Source: Acanthopleura granulata (Eukaryota; Mollusca; Polyplacophora; Chitonida; Chitonidae). Taken from it: a stretch of DNA of 64,000 nt. Shown in pieces: positions 25,235 to 38,015 of this stretch. The DNA is taken from contig JABBOT010000004.1 in assembly GCA_016165875.1 (NCBI GenBank), forward strand, positions 5,587,351 to 5,651,350. The letters are read 5' to 3'. The notes beneath the pieces were generated by a model. It was not told the DNA's origin. It saw only the letters and a list, made by a program, of their open reading frames with translations, and ran no database searches. Positions within the stretch are counted from its first letter, which is position 1. Each line of letters begins with the position of its first letter. The position numbers and the translations under genes were made by a program.

Positions 25235-25538
25235 ATAAAATATAAAATACTAGCGCACAAAGAGAACAGCACAGAAACCAGAGCAGCCTTGTTAGTGTGA
25301 TATTTGGCAAATCGTCACTAGTTACCGGTGAAATGTGGCCACTTGTCAATTTAGGGTTTTATTGCAATTATTTATGTAAGTGCTTACGAAGTACCAAATT
25401 ACACCCACCTGGTTCCATGACTTAAGCAGAATTAGGTAAAACAATATTGCAGTGATGTTAAAATACAATACACTAGACGTCAATGGTATTAAATTTCTCA
25501 AAATGGTGCACTGTCATCACATAATTAACACAATAACA
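25235..25538 (+). repeat. Dispersed repeat R1 copy
   Basis: This copy has aaaatataaaatactagcgc, gcacagaaaccagagcagcc, gtcactagttaccggtgaaa, tttagggttttattgcaatt, ttatgtaagtgcttac, gcagaattaggtaaaacaat and a tcacataattaacacaataa tail, in the same order as the 34.9 kb copy. Confidence 0.75.
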
Positions 25539-25559
25539 TGAGTCAGATGGTTAAATTAT

Positions 25560-25662
25560 CGAAGGTGATTTAGTTTTCGTTTAGTTGGGAAGGGACAAAG
25601 GGACCTAGGTGTCGAAACCGACATTCGTATACCAGCCGTCAACCAAAATTGGCGTTTGATAA
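25560..25662 (-). repeat. Dispersed repeat R2 fragment, inverted
   Basis: The plus strand acctaggtgtcgaaaccgac, attcgtataccagccgtcaa is the reverse complement of the R2 3' part (ttgacgggtggtatacaaat, gtcggtttcgacac). Confidence 0.6.
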
Positions 25663-25735
25663 TAATAATGGTAATAATAATAATAATAAAACAAACGAGT
25701 AAAAATAAATAATAAAAAATAATAAAAAACGAGTC
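25655..25735 (+). repeat. (AAT)n-type microsatellite
   Basis: Runs of aataataataataataa interrupted by a g are followed by aaataaataataaaaaataa. Confidence 0.8.
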
Positions 25736-28467
25736 CAAACACACGATGAATAGCACAAACCACTAAAGAACACAAAATGTGTAAGATAAAATAATTAGTA
25801 CGGATTGATGCAAAGAAAAGCAGTCAGCAGTTTTCAGTGATGACGAAATGACGCCATGAATGTTCTACACGGATGCATAAAATCAGTTTCCAAATCGTGT
25901 ACCATTTTAATCTATCTATGGTGCCGATAATCAAATACATGTATCTCATTCTCTCTTGAACAACTGTTCATGTATACAACCAGCGACGACCGTTATAATG
26001 CATTGCAAGAGTAGACGTTAAGGATGGAGATGAACTCTGGTGGGCGTGTTTCTTAAAAATATTCAGTTTAAAACAGATGTTGAATGGTTGGAAACTGCGT
26101 TTGGAATTGGCAACCATACACAACTGTCAAATTGTTTCATCTTAACCCGCCTTCCTCTACAGAACGACATTATCATTCTGATGGATGGTACACGTGGTGG
26201 AACTTAGACACGTGGGTCCAAACTTTCCGCGTATACTTTTCCGGATTTGACCCGTTGCAAACTCGGATATCGTTCGGTAAGGCATTGCGATATCTAGCAG
26301 GAAGTAACCTTCATCCTATCTCCGTCCACCGCCAAGTGTGCCCAGTGTCGAGATTAGCTAGAAGACAAGATAGGCTGGGGGAAGCATCCGACGTACGGAG
26401 AATGCAACTCGAGCCTAGATGGGAACACAGTTGTGGTTCCAAGGTGCATATGCGTGCAAGCAAGAACAAAAACAGCTATAGCTTATAACTTGACGCCATC
26501 ATGCAAGTTAAATATTCTCTGGAGTAGAACACTAGCCACCCTTTCCGACACGCAAAGCCTACAACCATAAGCGAGTAGACATGTCAGTAGCCTGTTACGT
26601 CCAAATGTAGCAGCTCTGATTCTGTCATACATGCATGGGCAAGTGCCTGATTCATTGGTAAGATGTAATGCTGGGGGTTAAAAGTGGAGATTAACTAAAC
26701 TTAATTCATGTGACTCCACCATAATATAACATCAAGTAAGAAAACACCAGCAAGCCACTGATGTTACATATTCCCACGGTTACGAAAATAGACGCCTCTT
26801 GAAAACTAAAATCGACGAAGCCAATAAGTGGAACAAAATATTCATCCTGACGATTAATGCTTAAATAAGTGGAAACCCATCAAAACCTCATGTGTAAGAA
26901 GATATTGTAAATTTAATTCGGAATAAAAATTGTCTGATTGAAACCATTATATATTTTCTTGTCATTCTTTGAGCACGAGATACATGTAAACTATTTAGTT
27001 TCAGCAACTGGCTCTCCAACTCGTCTTTCAGCTTTCCTCTTTCTACCCCCGAACCTGTCAGATGCATTTCTCAGCCATAGCATTATAGATTTTTGCACCT
27101 GTCTTTCCGTGCAGGTAAAGATTAAATGAACATGAACATACAAGCGTATGTCAACAGCAGTCTAATATATTCCCAGTTTCTTCCACTGTTACATGTAAAA
27201 CTTGACATATTTGGGGATATTTTGGGGATATTATTTGGGGATAAGTCACGTCATCTTAGCCTAATTTATTTTTTTCTGAGCACTCTGAGGAATTTTATAA
27301 TGAAGAATACGTTTATTGTGGTTGTAGCTGTTACACTGATATCGGTTAACTTGAAATATGAAGAAATAATGAAAGACAAAGCAAAGTTTCACACTACAGC
27401 AGTTTATCCGGTATTATCATGCAAAAAGTATTAGACCTACAACTAGGATTAAACAAGAATGAAGATATAATCCCTGACCATGCAGCCAGTACATATCTTT
27501 CACAACCCAGGCAAAAATGGGCGTATTTTCTTCATGCTGAATATGAAGTCATGAGATTATCTATGGGCAGTAACCTAGTGAAATAATACTTGTTAAGAAG
27601 TATAATGGTATGCGTATCAACCTTACTTCTAACAATATCGCACAGAATGACTGTCTGAAAAGACTTTCTTCTCCTCTGTCTGCCCCTTTCAGCCAATATA
27701 TCCCGTCCAGTTGTGTTGTAGCGCAACCTGATGGCTCAACATCTTCATTCTGCTCTCCGTTACGTTGACTGTCATTCACCTATCAGGCCTAGAGAGTTCA
27801 CTTGTTGATGTAAAATTTAAAGATTTTTGGGGAATCAAATATAAAGTGAACATTATTTTCATGTAATACTTTCATTGATTTATGTTTCTATTGTGATTGA
27901 ATTATTGTTCTTTCTTTCTCTTGTTATTCCACATCACCACCATTTGTGAATGCTCTTTGTTTCGAACAAGAACAAAATAATCTTTTCAGTACTAGTTGTA
28001 GGACACTTTCTTGCATGCAGATCACAGAATCACTAAGAACACTGGACGAGGCCTGGCCAAAGGAATTAAAATACTTTTGGGATACTGGTTTCAGTTAATG
28101 TGTCACAGGGTCCAATATTTGAAATTACACGTCGTTGTAAAATTTTCATCGTTTAATGCACAATTACACACTCAGTGAACATGAATCTCTACTCTTTTTT
28201 CTTTATTCAACTAATATTTCCCATAATTTTGATTTCTAGTTTCAAAATATTCATTGTTTGAAGTTGTAACTATTTTCCTGCATGGATAGTTGACATTACC
28301 GTTCAGCCAGTGCTCTCACACTGGCTCTGGCACAATGCTGGTCCAATTATTACAGACCAGTTCGGTATAACAACCAAAAAGTAGGCCTATGACGTTATTC
28401 GATTTTGGCTGGGATTGACGTCACTTTATTGTTGCGTCGCGCTATGACGTGGGTCTCAATTGTAACG

Positions 28468-28545
28468 GGAGACATCGCCTTCGTATAAGTGAAATTTTCT
28501 TGAGTAGGGCGTTAAACAATAAGCATTCATTCATTCAGTTGACAG
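28468..28545 (+). mobile_element. SINE 3'-end fragment
   Basis: The segment cgtataagtgaaattttctt, gagtagggcgttaaacaata is the conserved SINE 3' end. It is followed by a (ttca)n-like tail instead of (aaat)n. Confidence 0.65.
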
Positions 28546-28684
28546 CTTGACAGCTTCTCATACACGTCTTCCGGGGTCAAGGAAACATTCAAATGTAGTA
28601 TTTCTTTTGAGAAGTGGTAGGCCTATTACAAGCTGTTTTAGAAATGGGTCTTGCTGTTATAGACTACGAAAGTCAATTCATGGT

Positions 28685-28722
28685 TTACGGGTGGTACACA
28701 AATGTCACACTTGGCACTTAGA
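28685..28722 (+). repeat. Dispersed repeat R2 short fragment
   Basis: The run ttacgggtggtacacaaatg, tcacacttgg matches R2's gacgggtggtatacaaatgt. Only about 35 bp remain. Confidence 0.4.
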
Positions 28723-29121
28723 TTAAGTCGTTTTTATCGTTGGCATAATTAGTAGTGTTTGAAGGCAAAGAAACAGGGGTCGGTTATGATCTAACATTCA
28801 TCAGAAGTGCACCTGATAAGTTTTAATGTAGCAGCCGTAACAATACGTCATTAGAAGTCTATGCATATAGCGAATGGTTGTCATGATCAAAAGAATGTTA
28901 AATCGAATAAAGGGCCGACGCTTTCTCTCTTCGGAGAAAACTGCATCTTCTTGATGAATGTCAAACAATAAAAACGGCCCAGTCAACTGACAGGAGGTAT
29001 TTTGCTAAGGATGTAATGTAATTGCTGTGGACCCGATCACAGAGCTCAAGTTTGAAAACAAGGGATTTCATATAAAATGTGCACAAAGCAACATCCTACT
29101 TTGCTGAAAATTATGAGTTAC

Positions 29122-29176
29122 CGATGAGGATGAATACACCGCTGCTCAGACAGAATAGTAGAAGTGTGTCACTCAT
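29122..29176 (-). CDS. Candidate signal-peptide first coding exon of the lipase
   Basis: An ATG at 29176-29174 opens MSDTLLLFCLSSGVFILI, a hydrophobic leader of 18 residues, followed by one extra base and a donor (TCG/GTAACT). The first recognisable lipase exon needs exactly one incoming base: g plus ct gives Ala, continuing [11 protein letters not shown]. The total then becomes 1443 coding bases, 481 codons including stop. I scanned 4.6-29 kb by eye for other minus-strand ATG-plus-hydrophobic stretches ending at a donor in that phase and found none as good. Against it: the implied intron is about 24.6 kb while all other introns are under 0.6 kb, and no typical small-X-small cleavage motif is obvious. 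It could instead belong to another secreted protein or be chance. Confidence 0.4.
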
Positions 29177-29202
29177 GAATGTCCGACCTGTCCGGGGTCT
29201 GG

Positions 29203-29258
29203 CTGTATTGCCATCACATTTAAGATGTGTATACAAAATAATATGAAAACATTGCAAA
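29203..29258 (+). repeat. Dispersed repeat R1 3'-tail fragment
   Basis: The run ttgccatcacatttaagatg, tgtatacaaaataatatgaa and aacattgcaaag matches the R1 tail at 16.6 kb and 35.2 kb. On the opposite strand it lies just upstream of the candidate signal-peptide exon. Confidence 0.55.
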
Positions 29259-29449
29259 GGGAAAAGGCCCCGGAGATGCTTACAGTAAACCAGCAGAATC
29301 CAGGTTAAGGAGGCCGCATTTTCCTGGTTATCTGTGCCATTTGCCAAGTGTCATCGCTTATCTGATTTCGCTTTCTATGCCGTAATCTTTTACAATGTAC
29401 AGATATGCACACCATATTGGTGTCAACGAACGTTGGACTGTGTGAACAG

Positions 29450-29615
29450 CCACACGAGTGTCGTCGTCCGCGCATAGTCACCAAGGCCCTAAGAAGAGTG
29501 AGAGCGAGGGAATAAACAAATTCCCTACCAAAGGCTGGGTTTGAACCCGCTCCTTGTGCGTCCTGATGAATGAAAGACGGGCACTTCCAATCACTACACC
29601 ATCCGCTCCCTCCTA
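29450..29615 (-). mobile_element. tRNA-like SINE head
   Basis: On the minus strand gggagcggatggtgtagtga is an A-box-like head and cgggttcaaacccagcc a perfect B box. The spacing between them is longer than in a true tRNA and no acceptor stem closes, so this is a tRNA-derived SINE or relic, not a functional tRNA gene. Confidence 0.55.
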
Positions 29616-32600
29616 CGAACTGGTGGTAGATCAGAAGTGGTGGAATTCACTTAAGATATTACAGACGCCCCGATCTTTGATAATGAAATCACCTTGTCAG
29701 CAGGCTTTTGTTCGATACAAAACATGCAAAAAAGACCATGGAGTAAATTGAAGGAAAACGGTTTGGTCTGTTGATTGCAGTATTGTAATTTAAAGGTTAC
29801 AGCATATATATATTTTTATTTCCTTGGTTATTTATGTATGTTATTTTTTTATTAGTATTAGCTGTTTTTTTCAAAGTTATATTATATCAAGCAAAATGCA
29901 AATGAGCTAAATGAGAAAGATTTCAGTTTGCATGATTTGTAAAGCAAAGTCCCTTATACGTAAACTTATGAAAATTATCCCCATAAACTAATTTTACAGC
30001 ATTCTATTTGGTTGAAAGGAATGAGTGCACCAATTTACTTACTCTGTATAGATAGGCTACACCAGTGGAATTTCCGGCTTCACCCCCGAAGCTTGAAATA
30101 TTGCGCCACCGCCTACCTGTTGCGTGGGTACTGGACATACTAGGTTAGAGAATGAAAGCAATAAGTTACCCACCAATGCGTTTGGTCGCACTCGTGGACG
30201 GGTTAGGGCCATGCCAGTGCGAACATATCGCCCCCTCATGTCCTCTACACGCCCATGCGAACAGTGCACTTGACCACAGTCTACGATCGCCAAGCTTTGC
30301 AACCGCGACTTTGTGTAGTTGATCAGATGCATGTATGGTTATGCGTGGTGGGCAAACAAACCCAGTTTTAGCATGTGCCTAATAACAGTTTCTTGTACGT
30401 TTACAACACACCTTTGTCAACAGCAAGACCTGTGTCTACTGACGGCATACTGTTACGCGCACAGGAACGTGCACTGGGCTCAGGACGATGTGATGGCATC
30501 TTATCAACAAGGTACTGCTTTTCATGTGAGGCTTCAATGTGTAATTACACGTGTTTTGGTGCAACCGTACACCGTTGAATTGTAGTTACCAGTACACTCA
30601 GAATATAGGTTACATGTACCTGCGTTTATTGCACATAGAAGATTGCCGGGGGTAAACAAGGTGTCGGATCAAGACGCCCTGGCTGTAAAATAGACTGTAA
30701 CATATACTTTCGTTTTTCGACACGTACCTGTTCAGGCGGGGACGCCGTGGTAAATTGTGTTTTGAACTACTTGAACTACATCAACCTCCACATAATAGTA
30801 AATTTATTTAAAAATTATGTTTCGTATTCAAGGAAAACACTGCAAAACCAACCTGTGCTACCCATATCCTGACACTGAAGGTAAGATAAAATATTATTTC
30901 TTTACTTTTTAAGTTTGATTTGTCTCTAATTACCGCGAATATAGACTTTCATCATGCACATTCAGTGGTTGAAATGAACATTTTTTTCCTCAGAAAACTG
31001 GATGTTAATCACATAGGTATTTGTAAGAAGGAAAGAACCTAAAACCTTTCTTTACTGCCCTTAACTAAGAAACAACTTTTCTCTGCACGTGACATGTACA
31101 TCTTCCGAGATGTACTGAAAGACTACTGTAGACACATGACCGAGTACTAAATCATTGTTGTTTTGCTTGGAAACGATTTAATTAAACTTAAAGAATTAAA
31201 CTTTTATGTGCCTGTATTTGAACCTGAACAGATCGGTATATAATATGTAAGGCGGCAACTTTTATGTCAGTAACTTCGACCTGATGAAATGTACTGATCT
31301 GACTGTATCTATTTGAAGCCTGACCTAGATTGTTAAGCCTGGTAATTCGTATGGGTTTATTTCCCCTGTTTTAATAGTCATGCTCTTTTAGTCGAACACA
31401 ACAAATCTTCTATTATCCCATTTACTGCACAGTAACCTCAAATGGAAATAAGTACGCCACTCGCTAAGCACAGAGTTGCCCTTTAACCCATGATTCCTAC
31501 AAGGGCCACAAATTTATGTCCTAACACCTTTAAAGTACTCTGTGAGTAAGTGCAGTTATTCCCATACACAGAGTTTTCAAGCCCTATGATATGGTTTGAT
31601 ACCGGTTCAAAAGGTGTACAGTGGTGTAAAGTTGAATAACATTAATTAGATGTTTCGGCGTAATTGTACTTTTTTCTGTCTTATCACCACGATGACTTTT
31701 GTCAGGCCATATCACCTTCCTATGCTTGTTATGCCACCTCGCCGAAGCATCAATTAAAGGATACCACACACAGCACTACATTCGGAGAGTCGAAATATGA
31801 TGACACCAAATCACTGGGATTTATCACATCAAAATGCTGATCTTGAAAACAAGCCTGGGGTGTTCACGTTAAAGACATTGTCTTGGCCGGACTTTGCATT
31901 GTTATGATTTGATTGTGTATGAGATTAAATTAAAATTATGCAATTAAATTCTCCGCATTTTTTAAGCCTAATTGTGTTTAAGCCATGGTGATAAGAAGAA
32001 TGTAAGTTGTTACATTTTAAGCATTTACATAAACAGTTACAACAAAAGTCTGAGATAAACTGGCAAGAGGTGAGATTTCATACTGTTGTCGTTGTCGTTG
32101 TTCTAGTTTTACTCTCTATGTTGTAGTCTTTTATGGTGCACATAAATGGATTACCAGGCGAAGAGGTATTGCTGGAACGCCCGTATAGTTATAAAAAGTG
32201 ACTCAAGTTTGGCGTAAATGTTTCCTATTTTATCCATTACCAAATACGAACGCTTTCCTGTACTAAAATTATGACTTACAATATTATCAACATACGTTCA
32301 ATAAGACTCCTTGCTAAATATGTGTATTAAGGTTGCTGCCAAAGAGCCGAACTATGGGTTAAGTTACCATTATGGCTTGACTTCAGAAAGGTTGTGATTA
32401 GCAATTCAGCTCAGTGACGGGTTGCTATTAAGTCGTCATTCAAGTAATCACTCAGTTAATCATATAACCTTTCAGGTCAGTTAGTGAATCATATGATATC
32501 CCTGCCTGGAATACAACTGGATCTCGCAGAGTTCAATCCTAGGTTGCAAAGGGGGACACTTTAGGAACATGGGGTGCTTCCGACTCTAAAGGCCACACCA

Positions 32601-32849
32601 ACACTATAAATGTCATCACGGCAGAAGTCAGACTTACAGATGAAATACAATATGATAACATCTGAAGTATGGTACATCATGTGCCTTGACATATTCCTTT
32701 TATTGAACACTGGAGTAGAGATGCTTTTCTCAGTTTGAGATCATCAAATAAAAGGTGTCAGATTATAAACGTCGCTTAAAAGTATCTTATTTTCGATGAA
32801 ATGGAGTATATTAACTTATATGAGAGTATACCAAGTATAGCATAGCAGG
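29616..32849. other. No gene supported
   Basis: A moderately GC-richer patch at about 30060-30560 holds overlapping short frames on both strands with no recognisable protein. The rest is AT-rich and featureless. Confidence 0.5.
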
Positions 32850-32980
32850 TATATATAAAAGACTACACCATACAGAGTGTAAAACGGCAGCGAAAACGAC
32901 CGTGTGGTAATTGGCTAATAGTCACACGTAACTGGTGAAGTACGCCTTGTCAGTTTACTGCAAGTTAAATAAAATACCAA
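32850..32980 (+). repeat. Dispersed repeat R1 5' fragment with strong TATA-like start
   Basis: The run ggtatatataaaagactaca, ccatacagagtgtaaaacgg, gtgtggtaattggctaatag, tcacacgtaactggtgaagt and cttgtcagtttactgcaagt matches the 5' half of R1. Confidence 0.7.
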
Positions 32981-33939
32981 GGCGAGATTCAACGTAATTA
33001 TGACTTGTACTAATTTATACAGCTTGCGTTATATGACTAATTAGTAAAAGTGGGATGGATAAACATAAAGATAAACCAAGCAGCTGTAGACCTTCATGTC
33101 CAAATATATCTTTTCCTTTGCTTAGATGTAGACATATATAACACATGCATTACACCTTGATTAATAACCCAGGTATTCCTGTTCACAAATTGCAAGAAGT
33201 TACTGTGTCAAATTTATCTGATATGACTGGTATACATATTTCTCAGAGATATAAGCAGTTATTTTGTTGTGAAAGGGCCGCTCACTTACAGTGATTGATA
33301 TACATGTTAACTTGCATTTTCTACATGTTTTTCCATTTAGCCACCTGTTCCGACGGTAACTTATTCTTCAGTTAAATATTGTCTAGACTGTTATATAGGG
33401 GCTAATCTATTATTTCAGCCATGGCAACAGAGTGTACTTTGTAACAAATATCGTCGAGGGCGTCATTTCTCAGTATTTCATTAAAAAGAAAAACGTGGTC
33501 TTTGGGTGCAGCGTATAGGCGTTGATGCTATGAACCAGCCTATACCGAGACACTCTGTGCAGTAATTATGCGTGGGTTGGTTTGTTGTTCCCAACAAAGA
33601 GTAAACCTCTACTCAGTGCAAGCCTCCATATAATAGGTAAGGTATAGGGTGTCATAAAGGGAACTGTTCGACAGCCTAGACACTAAGTCTTTCTTCTTTT
33701 CCAGATCTTCAAGCGAATACGATATCAAAGCATTAGTTCGGGTAGCCTGTACACCCCCTAGTCAATAATAGCGCCGTCAAAATACATGAACCGATGAAAG
33801 CTTACTGTGCTTTAACATAAACCTATATACACATCTGCAGTGTGAGCTAAACATCCTTTTCGTGGTTGTGATTCTGACGATTTAAGTACAAATTCGTCAA
33901 CTGATTTTGAAAAGAGTTATTTATCTGATTGATTTTTCT

Positions 33940-34080
33940 CCCCGTGCTCAAGAAGTTATAGCTTCATTACATCGGTTCGGTTACTGACTCCAAGCCGCAG
34001 CGGAGACAGCAAAAGATGGATTCGAACACGAGATAATATTGGTCCCCGAGATTTAAGCAATCTGAGCTTTTTCTCGAGCT
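33940..34080 (-). mobile_element. tRNA-headed SINE, third family (copy 2)
   Basis: On the minus strand: aagctcagattgcttaaatc, then B box gtgttcgaatccatc, tttgctgtctccgctgcggc, a ttcttgagcacggggagaaa end and an aatcaatcagataaat tail. It parallels the 9.8 kb copy and shares the 3' end motif of the main SINE family. Confidence 0.6.
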
Positions 34081-34862
34081 TTTCTACTTTGGAAAAATTT
34101 GGATGTTGTATTGTGTTTACATTTTGTCCCATGAGACATTTTCAGATGGCTAGTATCTAATAACACGAGACATAACGAGATGTATTTTAATTTAAAGGAG
34201 TCTGTTAGAGTGTGACAGGATGCAAATTTGGACTTTTTCTACTGCAAGCATGATCATATCTGAGAAAGCTCTCTTAAGATCTTTACGAGTTGTGTACACC
34301 GGGAAATAAAAATATTACATATTACAGACAGTAATGATGAATATACTTCATACAAAAAAGATTGTTTTTCTCTTTCATAATATGTGTGTGCTGATTTATG
34401 CATCTTCAGAAACATGACTTCCTTGAAATGACCCATGTTACAAGTCTTTTCAATCCTGAAATGAATCATAGTAATAAAAAATGTTTTCACGGCCACTGTC
34501 CGTGAGACCATGCGAAATCTCCTCCACGTTAATTTCATTCATTGTGCATCGTTAAAGTAAACTTATTGGCACACTTTTTTGTGACTAATACTTTTATATA
34601 GCCTGAGGCATAAACGTCATAACAAGACAGAGCTTTTTCAGAACTTTGTCTAGGTTGTCTTTAACGATGGACATGTGTCAAGGAGCATGACAACAGATAC
34701 AAATAAAGATAGAAACGTCTTACAAAGTAAAGAGACTTTTTCTGTACAGTTGCTATTTAACTTCAACAGTGACTCAAAACATCTTGTTGTTCTCCCTTGC
34801 TATTCTTATAATAACGAGGAGTTAAGTATGGCTTGAATGGGTCAGATTAATAGGGAAATCCG

Positions 34863-35197
34863 ACATCAGGGTATATAATACGAAAGACTACAGCACAGAG
34901 AATTAGAGCAGAGCAGCAACGACAGCGTGATAGTTGCATAGCCAATAGTCACACGTTACAGGTGAAATTCGGCCTCTAGCTAATTTACCTCAGTTAGGGT
35001 TTTATTCTAACTGTTCATGTAAGTGTCTCGGAAGAAACAACTTACACCCCCCTAGCACCTTGTTGAAAGCAAAATTAGGTAAAAAAAATAGTGAAGATAG
35101 ATGCAATTTATTAGACCTCACTGGTCTAGAATCACTCAAAGTGCTGTGTTGTAATCGCATTTAACACATGTATACACAATAGCATGAAAACAAAGGA
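34863..35197 (+). repeat. Dispersed repeat R1, longest copy
   Basis: This is the most complete copy of a repeat I cannot name. The order is: TATA-like gggtatataata; gactacagcacagag; agcagcaacgacagcgtgat; agtcacacgttacaggtgaa; atttacctcagttagggttt; attctaactgttcatgtaag; aaaattaggtaaa; atgcaatttattagacctca; and a tail tgtatacacaatagcatgaa, aacaaagg. No tRNA boxes, no inverted termini and no reading frame are seen. Confidence 0.75.
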
Positions 35198-37835
35198 GAA
35201 TAATCAACGCGTTGGGGAAGCAACATATCAAGTATTTGCGTAAAATGCCATACAGTTGAAAGATAATATTGGATCTGTGAAAACGGAAAGTCAGTTAAAA
35301 TCATGATACATGTAATGAGTCGTTATTCTACCGAAGCAAAAGTAATGACTTGAAGAAAGCAACACAGCCCGGAATATAAGGAATGGGTTATTAGTGCATT
35401 TTCTTACAAACACACGATTATATATTCACAATTCGAGTTTATCAATCATAATTTCCCAAAGCAAATTAGTGTGCTGGAAACACCTCTTTCGTGGTTAAAT
35501 TGTGAATTGTAACAACGGATAATGAGTGTATTTTAATCGGAAGTGAATGGGTAGCACGGTATTTCGCCACTACTTCAATATCATAGCCAAATACTGTGGC
35601 GATTTAAATATTGAAACTTAGTGTAGCATAGTTGTGTCCTGTCATAATAAACCAAAGTGGTATTTGTTAGGTGAACATTTTTGCTACTGTGTATGGATAC
35701 ACTCACCAGGCAGCTCTCGAAATACTTTTCAAAATGTGTAGGTTCGTATTTAGTGAATATTGCTTGGTGCAAATATAGCATTTACCATAAAAAAGAACGT
35801 ACATCATTATTCACCATTTAAGTATGTAACAATATAAAACGATGTTTGTGCCACTTCAAAACTGTGTTATACTCACACCGTTTAGATCATTATTTAATGT
35901 TGCGCATCCTCCCTAACACACAATAATCTATGTCGCTGTATAAAACCAACCACATGTAAAATACCAATGGTTCTATATTAGCGTTACTCTGTGAAATAAA
36001 AAGTCTCCGAAATCACTTTGGTGATAGAAAAGTTTAATGACAATGTTAACCGCACTTAAACAATAGTAAAATGTGACATACTGTGTGAATAAATATATAG
36101 AGGTGACATGGCGTGGGTTTGAAACCGCATCTTCATTAGCAATGTTACCTACCTCTGTCACAATGCAAGTAACCCATTAATCAATTTCATTTCCTCGAGG
36201 AACATTCTAGAATGAGAGTGTATCACAGTGATGATTAGATACTTATGTAGTTGGGTGTCATTCTCCCACACTCGAGACGTCACGTCTGTCGGGAGAGGGC
36301 CATTTCCGGATGTGAATATAGCTCTTCTCACAGGTCGTTTGTATTTGTTAAGCTTTACCCTAATCATCTTGCAATCAATCAAAGTTCCGTAAATCATCTT
36401 TTCTTCATCATCAACAATCTATGGCCATACAATGATAATAATACAAGGTGATTAACTTTTTTGATGGATATATAAGCGACAATTGCTTCCGGGATTCGGG
36501 ACTTGCATGAACTCACTAGAGTATGAGAGGTCATACCTCCGATTGTGTAAAGTTAATGCCAGGCCAATATATAAAGTGTTGTCAAAATGATCACGACTTG
36601 TCCTTAAATATACAGCTGAATATTTTCTTTTCTTTTCTGAAAGCAACGTACAACTGAATTAGCCTGTTTATCGGAATATCTGTGCAATTCGTGGGAGAAT
36701 ATGCTCTAAAAGTGTGTGTGATTCTTTACACTTAAAATACCAATTGCATTACAGGTTCACTATAGTACACTTCAGTCAATACTTCAGAAAATCATTGGCC
36801 TTTCCAAAGCACTCAATGACTTTCATCAAGGTTACAGAAGGAAAAGAAGTTGTAACTGGAGTAAAACTTCGAAAGGACATGCTCGGTTGGTGGTGGTGGT
36901 TAATAAATTCAAACTTGGTATATTTTTGATTTTGCTCACCTATGGTGCTCAAACTTTGATTGATAAAAACTCTTTGATTAAGGTTTATTATCCATTGGTT
37001 TCAGAAGGTTTCTAAAAGTACATCTAAACGTCACTAGATCTTTCTTGAATCTTTTTTCCGTGCTTATGTTGTAAATTAAACCTGCATGTTTACCTTGTAT
37101 TTTGGCTGTTTACAATGCCAGAAGCCTTTTTCATTACGTATGTGCGGTATGTTTACAGTTGTGGGTATGGAAAACATAATTTTCAATCACTACTTACGAC
37201 ATCTTTATATTTATTTTATGCACATTGTTTCATGCGGAAAGTCTAAAGATATTGTATTTTTAATGTATTAATTTGTGCAATTTCAACAACAGATGCAATC
37301 GACATATTTCCGTTTTCACATCACTCTTTGTTTAACACTGTAGGCCATATGAGCTGTGTAATACTAGCTCGGGTCAATTAAGTGCGATTCTGACGTATGT
37401 TAGCAAATGTGTTAGAGGAGGTATACATTAGCCTGGGGCAGGGTTAAAACCTTTGAATAATTTTGACCCAGCGCTTTATTCTTCATATGCCTCGTTAATT
37501 TGAAATAAATTAGGGGAAAAGTGATTTATTCATCTGCGATATGTCGTGAAAAAAATATTATAACCGTATAATAGTTTATAACATATTAGATAATAGACAC
37601 GCCGCCAGAGAAAAAAACGAAGACCCTGGCATCTTAAGGGCTTAAGAATAAACAATAATAAAAAGATCTTGTCTTCGTGATGATTATATGTGTGAATGAA
37701 TACTAACAGATTAAAAGGCGAAAACGTCCACGTGAAAAGTGCACCTACATGCAGGAAATTTGTTTTCTTAATGCATCTTTTTATTTCAGATAAGTCTTCA
37801 ACACACCCAAGAATCGAAATTAACATTTTAGAGTT

Positions 37836-38015
37836 TCCCCATTGGGGAATAAGTAGGGTGATGTTGTCGCTGTGAGTTCAAGTCCATGTCAGGCTGTCTT
37901 CCTCTCTGTGAGTAGATTTGCCAGAAACCTATCGATGATCGAGGATTATCCCTGGGGTCTGCCCTGTTGAGTACGTCATAAAACTCAAATAAATAAGTAA
38001 ATAACAAAATAAATA
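37836..38015 (+). mobile_element. Diverged SINE copy
   Basis: The run tgtcgctgtgagttcaagtc, atgtcaggctgtcttcctct, tttgccagaaacctatcgat and actcaaataaataagtaaat follows the order of the main SINE family. Identity is visibly lower and the middle is shortened. Confidence 0.65.

Larger units (their letters stand above)
25736..29119. other. No gene supported
   Basis: The longest open frame of the window (26084-26488, plus, about 134 codons) lies here. Its translation is compositionally odd (Trp-, Arg- and His-rich), matches nothing I know and has no flanking splice pattern. A repeat-derived origin is as likely as a gene. A SINE 3' fragment and a short R2 piece lie at 28.5-28.7 kb. Confidence 0.5.

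Noticed and set aside
29520..29545. tRNA-like B box GGGTTCAAACCC
   Set aside because: Arm spacing is wrong and no acceptor stem can be closed, so it is a SINE head, not a tRNA gene.
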